A stretch of DNA of 27,852 bases, taken from positions 1 through 27,852 of the IMG/VR virus record IMGVR_UViG_3300049856_000152; one strand, given 5' to 3'. The position numbers and the translations under genes are program-made. This document shows positions 24,525 through 27,852 of this stretch, one piece after another. This DNA comes from a virus. Below the pieces are notes generated by a model. The model was not told the origin of the DNA and searched no databases. It worked only from the letters and a program-made list of their open reading frames with translations. Numbering within the stretch: the stretch's first letter is position 1; the number at the start of each line of letters is the position of its first letter.

Positions 24525-24777
24525 ACTTAGTATTCCATGACTTATAACTTGAGTGTCAACTTTTCTTGCAAGCTCAATTTCTTGCTCTATCTATGATATC
24601 GAAACTTTTTACTAACTGTTGGGCTAATAGTCGTCATAACCCTATGAGACAAATAAACTTACAACCGATAGTAACCGTTAGTAAGTTAGTCTAACTGTTG
24701 TAGTAGTTAGTAAACCGGCATAGCGTTTGTTTAAACCCGTATAAAACGCTACTTAGTATAACCAATGACTTATGACT
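24525..24777. repeat. Direct repeats flanking the right iteron block
   Basis: ACTTAGTAT...ATGACTTAT(A/G)ACT occurs at 24525-24549 and 24751-24777, differing by two extra bases in the middle of the second copy. A separate 11-bp direct repeat, GATATCGAAAC, occurs at 24399-24409 and 24595-24605, just inside the iteron blocks. Confidence 0.6.
24611..24700. repeat. Right iteron block (mirror of left block)
   Basis: ACTAACTGTT (24611, -), AACCGATAGT (24663, +), AACCGTTAGT (24673, +) and CTAACTGTTG (24691, -). Read on the minus strand this gives +, -, -, +, the same order and nearly the same sequences as the first four sites of the left block. A 16-bp segment, CAACAGTTAGACTAAC at 24295, is an exact inverse of 24685-24700. 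Confidence 0.7.
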
Positions 24778-24829
24778 ACGTAAAGTACCGTAATACAAAA
24801 AATATTGCAAACCCATCTATTGGGGGTAC

Positions 24830-24841
24830 CCTGTAGACAGG
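24830..24841 (+). promoter_or_regulatory. Palindrome covering the HNH gene's Shine-Dalgarno
   Basis: CCTGTAGACAGG is a 12-bp interrupted palindrome whose right arm contains the first part of the CAGGAG Shine-Dalgarno of the HNH gene. A weaker CCCA/TGGG stem lies just upstream (24812-24824). Either an operator or a translation-limiting hairpin would fit. Confidence 0.4.
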
Positions 24842-24851
24842 AGATAATACG

Positions 24852-25307
24852 ATGAAGAACCCCTACGCTGTAATGCTAGGCTCCATAAAAAGCCCAGCGA
24901 AAGCTGCCGCAGCACGATTAAACGGCTTGAAAGGTGGCCGACCAAACACCAGCTACAAGCCGCTGACGCCCATTCCGCCATTTCCCGAAGAGGGCTACCG
25001 CGGCCATCCGGTATGGCCCCAGATAGCGGCCAATGACCAGGGCGTGGTGATTATCTGGCAGGCGAGCGCCCGTGAGCCTTATTGGAGAGCGTGCGCGCCA
25101 TCTCGGGTGACTTCGGGCAATCGCATACATTGGACCGCCAAGGGGCCGTTACACCACCTTGTTTACGAATGCGCTCATCAGCAGACCTACAAATGGTCTA
25201 AAACCGCACCCGATGGTTTCACCCTATACCACATCAATGGCATCAAGAACGACAACCGTGTTGCAAACCTACGGCTTATCTCCACTGCCAACAACTTACC
25301 AAACTAG
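24852..25307 (+). CDS. HNH endonuclease (HNH_3-like)
   Basis: A 151-residue protein. The N-terminus has SPAKAAAARLNGLKGGRPNT, a basic segment found in many small phage and plasmid proteins. The C-terminal half carries the HNH nuclease signature: HHLVYECAH (about 101-109), then FTLYHINGIKNDNRVANLRL and a final NN (146-147), where the H-I-N-G and D-N-R motifs bind metal and DNA. Enzymes of this kind are usually homing or nicking endonucleases carried between phage genes. An AGGAG lies about 10 bases before the ATG. It is the first gene of the rightward cluster and stands alone, followed by a 400-bp non-coding stretch, which suits a mobile gene. Confidence 0.9.
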   Translation: MKNPYAVMLGSIKSPAKAAAARLNGLKGGRPNTSYKPLTPIPPFPEEGYRGHPVWPQIAANDQGVVIIWQASAREPYWRACAPSRVTSGNRIHWTAKGPLHHLVYECAHQQTYKWSKTAPDGFTLYHINGIKNDNRVANLRLISTANNLPN

Positions 25308-25317
25308 TGTGACACAC
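25307..25317. repeat. Palindrome GTGTGACACAC at the end of the HNH gene
   Basis: Five-base arms around a central A begin at the last base of the HNH stop codon. It could be a small operator or the first element of the hairpin-rich stretch that follows. No T tract follows, so it is not a terminator. Confidence 0.4.
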
Positions 25318-25366
25318 CAATCGTCAAAACACCTCTGGACCACTACCGCATGCCGCCCCCATCGCG

Positions 25367-25372
25367 TATAAT
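25367..25372 (+). promoter_or_regulatory. Consensus -10 hexamer TATAAT
   Basis: A perfect TATAAT lies upstream of the hairpin-rich stretch. No good -35 is found at 16-18 nt (ACCGCA, TACCGC or CTACCG), so it would need an activator or be fortuitous. If used, transcription would begin near 25379, just before the first hairpin at 25403. Confidence 0.35.
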
Positions 25373-25402
25373 TCGTGAGCCAAGCAAGATCACCCCGAAA
25401 GC

Positions 25403-25698
25403 CTCACACTAGTGATCTGCGGATCCAGTGAGCGATGCGGGTGGTCTGCCTAGCAACTAACCAGACGCCCATAGCGGCCATTTGACAACACCATACCGTA
25501 GAATCACAGCCGACTAGCCCATGGCTCCTAATAATGGCTAGAAACGCCTCCTAGAGGCAACACCGAGACAATCTAGCGTCACGATAGGTGCTAGATCGAG
25601 ATAGCTGCATATCACGTCAGGCATGCAGCCAGGATAGTCCCACTGACCTACGGGACACCATATAGACCTAGTACAAACCCCTAATAAGCGCACTGCGC
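25403..25698 (+). ncRNA. Candidate structured RNA: array of local hairpins
   Basis: No credible gene occupies 25308-25709. Eight hairpins are visible in order: 25403-25432 (CTCAC/GTGAG outer, GATC-TGCG-GATC inner), 25444-25466 (GTCTG/CAGAC), 25514-25541 (CTAGCC-C-AT/ATGGCTAG), 25546-25558 (GCCTC-CTA-GAGGC), 25571-25596 (ATCTAGC/GCTAGAT), 25604-25629 (GCTGCAT/ATGCAGC), 25637-25656 (GTCCC/GGGAC) and 25688-25698 (GCGCACTGCGC). The 25571 and 25604 hairpins have 7-bp stems, 12-nt loops and the shared loop motif TCACGNNAGG, 33 nt apart. It could be a small RNA, a long leader of the next gene, or a set of operators. Not matched to any known RNA family. Confidence 0.35.
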
Positions 25699-25709
25699 AG
25701 GAGCAAGAA

Positions 25710-25976
25710 ATGAGCAAAGTCATCACCATCAAATGGGACGAGCAGGACAAATCCAACAAGGGCTGGGCCTATGATGTCGCTGGCGGAGAATCTGGCGAAA
25801 TCAATGGGCAGGCAGCCGATGCCATCGATCGCATCTGCGAAAATATCGCAGCGATCGAAGGCGATGGCGCGGCGATCATAGAGGCCACTGGGGCCGAGGG
25901 TGGAGACCAGCTCTGGCTTGATCTGACCGGCAATAGCCAGATCGATCTGGCAGCCCTCATCGGGCTGGACGCATAA
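25710..25976 (+). CDS. Small acidic hypothetical protein (88 aa)
   Basis: An 88-residue acidic protein (MSKVITIKWDEQDKSNKGWA at its start) rich in Ala, Gly, Asp and Ile, with a probable central helix (ADAIDRICENIAAIEGDGAA). It contains no membrane or catalytic motif. An AGGAG lies 7 bases before the ATG, next to a GCGCACTGCGC hairpin that could affect access to it. The gene's base composition is more GC-rich than its surroundings and it has at least six GATC sites, two of them in a perfect 16-bp palindrome (25936-25951). These traits hint at an acquired gene. The function is unknown. Confidence 0.6.
   Translation: MSKVITIKWDEQDKSNKGWAYDVAGGESGEINGQAADAIDRICENIAAIEGDGAAIIEATGAEGGDQLWLDLTGNSQIDLAALIGLDA
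25936..25951. repeat. Perfect 16-bp palindrome inside the 88-aa gene
   Basis: GCCAGATCGATCTGGC is its own reverse complement and carries two GATC sites. It lies near the 3' end of the gene, where it encodes part of NSQIDLAA. A perfect palindrome of this length suggests a dimeric protein-binding site or an RNA hairpin. Confidence 0.6.
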
Positions 25977-25985
25977 TCTGTAATC

Positions 25986-26008
25986 GCCCCGCCGCCAGTG
26001 GGAGGGGC
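25986..26008 (+). promoter_or_regulatory. Hairpin covering the RBS of the 30-aa ORF
   Basis: GCCCC and GGGGC arms (5 bp) lie 10 nt after the 88-aa stop. The right arm overlaps the strong GGAGGGG Shine-Dalgarno of the small ORF at 26014. Without a T tract this is more likely a translational control element than a terminator. Confidence 0.35.
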
Positions 26009-26013
26009 ACCCT

Positions 26014-26106
26014 ATGGACCTAAAGCAGAAAGCCTACCAATGGACCGCCTCACACTACGCCAAGCCCGACTCGCCACCAGTATACGGACAGAGACATTCT
26101 CGCTGA
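26014..26106 (+). CDS. Small ORF (30 aa), possibly the front part of a frameshifted gene
   Basis: Encodes MDLKQKAYQWTASHYAKPDS followed by ten more residues. A strong GGAGGGG precedes the ATG by about 6 nt. The stop at 26104 interrupts what may be a longer product, because the +1 frame stays open to 26164 and ends in a protein-like stretch (DRDILADLDLESDLRRAFGL) but has no start codon of its own. Either a short peptide, or a gene broken by one indel or joined by a +1 frameshift. Confidence 0.4.
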   Translation: MDLKQKAYQWTASHYAKPDSPPVYGQRHSR

Positions 26107-26175
26107 TCTAGACCTTGAGAGCGACCTGCGTCGCGCATTCGGTCTTCAATGCTATTACGAATAAGGAAGCCCCTT

Positions 26176-26508
26176 GTGAAACCCATCACCATCTCAAAAA
26201 CCAAACCCTTCACAGGCTACATGCTGACACAGGGCCAGCAGATTGATATTGTCGTTCAGAGGAAAAGGATCTCGTATATAGTATACAACTCCTTCCTTTA
26301 CGCGCCCGACAACCCGAATCGAGCGGCCCTCACAAAGCTAGGTATGACAGACGCATACGGTGACTTTACGCCGGAAGCACAAGCAAGAATAAAAGCGGCC
26401 GGACTCGATCCAGAGGGTGGTTGGTGGCCGGTCGGTCCGCTCAAAGCTCAAGCTACATTTCTTCGCAGCCTCTTCTCGGCACCGACCGCTAAGCGATTAG
26501 AGAGTTAA
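26176..26508 (+). CDS. Hypothetical protein (110 aa)
   Basis: About 110 residues from a GTG at 26176 with AGGA eight bases upstream; the in-frame ATG at 26149 lacks any Shine-Dalgarno and overlaps the previous frame. The protein begins KPITISKTKPFTGYMLTQGQ after the start and has a beta-strand-rich first half (IDIVVQRKRISYIVYN), then FTPEAQARIKAAGLDPEGGW, a small helical segment with a Gly-Gly-Trp-Trp turn. It resembles small phage early proteins in size and context. No family was recognised. Confidence 0.6.
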   Translation: MKPITISKTKPFTGYMLTQGQQIDIVVQRKRISYIVYNSFLYAPDNPNRAALTKLGMTDAYGDFTPEAQARIKAAGLDPEGGWWPVGPLKAQATFLRSLFSAPTAKRLES

Positions 26509-26553
26509 CCACAAACCGCCACATACGGCAAATCCCTAGAAAAGACGTTTATC

Positions 26554-26799
26554 ATGTACGCACGCCAAGCCATTCAAACCACGTTTATCCAACCTACCAA
26601 CACTCGCCCGAGTCGCGTTAAGGCATTCTGCGAAGCCCGGGCCATCGTCCGGAGTTGGGACGATTCGCTTAATGTCTGCGAGAATCACCACGCTGTCGCT
26701 CTGGAACTCGCCAAGCTCCTAGGCTGGTCAACTAAAGGCTGCGGATTCGGTGCGTTGCCGAAGGCAGGTTATGCCCTTGTGTTTCCGGTGACCCCATGA
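26554..26799 (+). CDS. Conserved-type small phage protein (81 aa)
   Basis: An 81-residue protein. It has the layout of a group of short phage proteins that combine an N-terminal strand with F-I-x-P-T-N-(T/S)-R-x-S-R-x-K-A (here TTFIQPTNTRPSRVKAFCEA) and a helix N-H-x-A-V-A-L-E-L-A-K-L-L-G-W ending in a Gly-rich turn and A-G-Y-x-x-V. Its role is unknown. The Shine-Dalgarno is weak, and the stop overlaps the next start (ATGA). The family resemblance is from memory and not checked. Confidence 0.65.
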   Translation: MYARQAIQTTFIQPTNTRPSRVKAFCEARAIVRSWDDSLNVCENHHAVALELAKLLGWSTKGCGFGALPKAGYALVFPVTP

Positions 26800-27014
26800 A
26801 TTACCTTGTACCCTTCGGAGTGGATGTAAGCGTCCGCATAACCAGATTTACAGAACGGGACGAAGCGCGGGTACAAGTAATTGCTCCTCTCTACATGCGA
26901 AAGGAGTGGGACATGTCGCACTCCTACAAGTCATCGGAATTTACTGACCAAGAAATAATGCGCGATGGCGACTTTCTTCGAGTACTGAGCAAAGCCTACG
27001 AGATGGAAGCATGA
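26796..27014 (+). CDS. Hypothetical protein (72 aa)
   Basis: A 72-residue protein (MNYLVPFGVDVSVRITRFTE at its start) with a beta-strand-rich first half and a charged helical end (QEIMRDGDFLRVLSKAYEME). It overlaps its neighbours by ATGA on both sides, forming a coupled chain with the 81-aa gene before it and the 108-aa gene after. No motif was identified. Confidence 0.6.
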   Translation: MNYLVPFGVDVSVRITRFTERDEARVQVIAPLYMRKEWDMSHSYKSSEFTDQEIMRDGDFLRVLSKAYEMEA

Positions 27015-27337
27015 TTACCGATCAACCTATGCCAGAAGCAATGACCGCTTTCGAGGTAGCTTATCGCCGTTTTGACTTCCAGGATAAACCCTGGGCCGAA
27101 GGACAGTCTGATCGTCAACTAGACTGGGTGCTAGTTTGCGTTGGATCATATCGCAGTCGCTATTGGACAGGTGAAGACTGGGCCCGCGATGAACTCACTG
27201 CCAAGCGAATGAGCAAACAAGATGCTGCAAGCGCAATGTGCATGCACGAAAACGCGGAAAAGTGGCGCTTCATGCGTCTTGTACCGCAACCGATAGAGTT
27301 TTTTGATCTTCCTACTATGAACGGACGACTCCTATGA
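27011..27337 (+). CDS. Hypothetical protein (108 aa)
   Basis: A 108-residue protein (MITDQPMPEAMTAFEVAYRR at its start). It is rich in Trp, Arg and Asp (RYWTGEDWARDELTAKRMSK), with no membrane segment. The charged, Trp-rich middle resembles small phage proteins of unknown function. It starts by ATGA overlap and ends by ATGA overlap with the small membrane protein, so the set from 26554 to 27423 is one coupled unit. Confidence 0.6.
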   Translation: MITDQPMPEAMTAFEVAYRRFDFQDKPWAEGQSDRQLDWVLVCVGSYRSRYWTGEDWARDELTAKRMSKQDAASAMCMHENAEKWRFMRLVPQPIEFFDLPTMNGRLL

Positions 27338-27423
27338 ACCTCCGCCAATTCCTCATCGATATGTCCATCGTCGCTATAGTCGTACTTCTGGCTATCTGGC
27401 TCCTGTCGATGGTGCCGATATAA
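27334..27423 (+). CDS. Small single-TM membrane protein (29 aa)
   Basis: MNLRQFLIDM followed by a hydrophobic run (SIVAIVVLLAIWLLSMVPI). It is almost entirely one transmembrane helix with a positive N-terminus, so the N-terminus probably stays in the cytoplasm. The ATG overlaps the preceding stop (ATGA), which argues for translation. Small phage membrane peptides include lysis inhibitors, exclusion and anti-defence factors. There is no specific evidence for one of these. Confidence 0.55.
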   Translation: MNLRQFLIDMSIVAIVVLLAIWLLSMVPI

Positions 27424-27445
27424 CTTTGAACCGTAAGGGCAAACC

Positions 27446-27655
27446 ATGAACTATGCAGACGCCATACAGTTTATATTACTCTCCTATGCCGCTATTTTCA
27501 GCCTTGCTTTTTTAGCGTTTTTTATTTATAGCGTGCGCGAGCTAGTTCTTTTTCGTCGGCATCGCAAGTTGTGGGAGTGCCGTGCATCCCGCGCAGAATC
27601 GGAAAACGAACGCGAGCTGTGCTTACGTATTGCTAAAAAAGGACCAACACCGTGA
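27446..27655 (+). CDS. Small membrane protein with basic tail (69 aa)
   Basis: A 69-residue protein with a transmembrane helix at about residues 8-31 (IQFILLSYAAIFSLAFLAFF), followed by a basic, charged C-terminus (RELVLFRRHRKLWECRASRA). The positive-inside rule puts the tail in the cytoplasm. An AGGG lies about 8 bases before the ATG. Its stop overlaps the GTG of the pentapeptide-repeat gene (GTGA). It forms a pair with the 29-aa membrane protein upstream. The function is unknown. Confidence 0.6.
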   Translation: MNYADAIQFILLSYAAIFSLAFLAFFIYSVRELVLFRRHRKLWECRASRAESENERELCLRIAKKGPTP

Positions 27656-27852
27656 CAGACACGCCACAATCACTACCAATCGAGATCCGTAATCGGTGGA
27701 GCGATAAGGTAATTTACACCGGTCGTCCCGGTGAATCGCTCAGGCAGACGGTAGAGCGGGCAGTTGCGTACGGTGCGCGCCTGGACGGTGCGAACCTGTC
27801 CGGTGCGAACCTGTCCGGTGCGCGCCTGGACGGTGCGTACCTGGACGGTGCG
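27652..27852 (+). CDS. Pentapeptide-repeat protein (partial, N-terminal 67 residues)
   Basis: Starts at a GTG overlapping the previous stop (GTGA), with AAGGA eight bases upstream, and runs off the right edge. A leader of about 45 residues (TDTPQSLPIEIRNRWSDKVI, then LRQTVERAVAYG) is followed by A-(R/N/Y)-L-(D/S)-G repeats. Such repeats fold as a quadrilateral beta-helix, and DNA-mimic inhibitors of gyrase use this fold. Many phages carry similar short versions of unknown function. Five repeats are visible before the edge. Confidence 0.85.
   Translation, partial: MTDTPQSLPIEIRNRWSDKVIYTGRPGESLRQTVERAVAYGARLDGANLSGANLSGARLDGAYLDGA

Larger units (their letters stand above)
23990..24851. other. 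AT-rich non-coding divergent region, candidate replication origin
   Basis: No credible gene is visible in 862 bp. The left part (24010-24240) has an abrupt change from G/T-rich to C/A-rich sequence on the plus strand near 24100 and an inverted pair of TATTGACCCA. The right part (24290-24780) has repeated nonamers, an AT-rich core with a long imperfect hairpin, and direct repeats. The region separates leftward late genes from rightward small genes. Clustered short repeats beside an AT-rich stretch are typical of iteron origins, but no initiator gene is recognised in the window. Confidence 0.55.

Noticed and set aside
24295-24700. CRISPR array reading of the repeats
   Set aside because: Repeats are only 9-10 bp, occur in both orientations and have irregular spacing. 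No cas gene is present.
25482-25504. TTGACA ... TAGAAT as a promoter
   Set aside because: The two hexamers are separated by only 11 nt, too short for a sigma70-type promoter.
24852-25709. HNH gene plus structured RNA as a HEARO/OMEGA-type system
   Set aside because: The known HEARO/OMEGA partners (IsrB/IscB) are larger proteins with a RuvC-like part. This protein is 151 aa with an HNH_3-type core only, so the resemblance is just one of neighbourhood.
25538-25759. 73-aa minus-strand ORF over the hairpin-rich stretch
   Set aside because: It overlaps the well-supported start of the 88-aa gene and has no RBS or recognisable motif.
23990-27852. tRNA genes in the non-coding or early region
   Set aside because: No cloverleaf with a TTCGA-type T-loop and matching acceptor stem could be found by eye.

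Overview
The window is part of a tailed-phage genome. The layout is that of a short-tailed (podovirus-like) phage: a large terminase, a ~690-residue portal, a scaffold, an HK97-type coat protein, a gp4/gp11-like head-tail adaptor, a large tail-nozzle-like protein, fibre genes and a run of Gln-rich, glycine-zipper virion proteins. No tape measure, sheath or tail-assembly chaperone is visible. A likely membrane protein/lipoprotein pair beside the fibre genes fits a Gram-negative host, but the host cannot be named from the sequence.

Positions 1-23989 (minus strand, read from right to left) form one late operon of about 29 genes, most of them joined by ATGA, GTGA or TAATG stop/start overlaps. In transcription order: two small ORFs and a possible small terminase (23.9-23.2 kb), a coiled-coil protein, a 54-residue ORF, the large terminase (22.6-21.1 kb), a promoter-like gap, structural and fibre-like proteins (21.0-18.1 kb), a TM/coiled-coil protein plus lipoprotein pair (17.7-16.9 kb), a protein with duplicated LamG/arabinofuranosidase-like units (16.6-14.9 kb), portal, scaffold and coat (14.7-10.3 kb), a stem-loop/terminator region, adaptor and nozzle-like proteins (10.2-7.4 kb), Asp-box/propeller-like proteins (7.2-4.6 kb), a collar-domain tail fibre (4.6-3.2 kb), and four presumed internal/ejection proteins, the last running off the left edge.

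Positions 23990-24851 hold no gene. This AT-rich stretch separates the leftward late operon from a rightward set of small genes. It contains about ten copies of a nonamer, AAC(C/A)G(T/A)TAG, in two blocks that mirror each other around an AT-rich core with a long imperfect hairpin. I read this as a candidate replication origin or other multi-site protein-binding locus. A second inverted pair (TATTGACCCA) lies to its left.

Positions 24852-27852 (plus strand) hold small early or accessory genes: an HNH endonuclease, an acidic 88-residue protein, several conserved-looking phage ORFans, two small membrane proteins and the start of a pentapeptide-repeat protein. Between the HNH gene and the 88-residue gene lies a 400-bp non-coding stretch dense in local hairpins and in the normally rare tetranucleotide CTAG. 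Two adjacent hairpins there share stem length, loop length and loop sequence (TCACGNNAGG), which makes it a candidate structured RNA. With the mirrored iterons, this is the least conventional part of the window.
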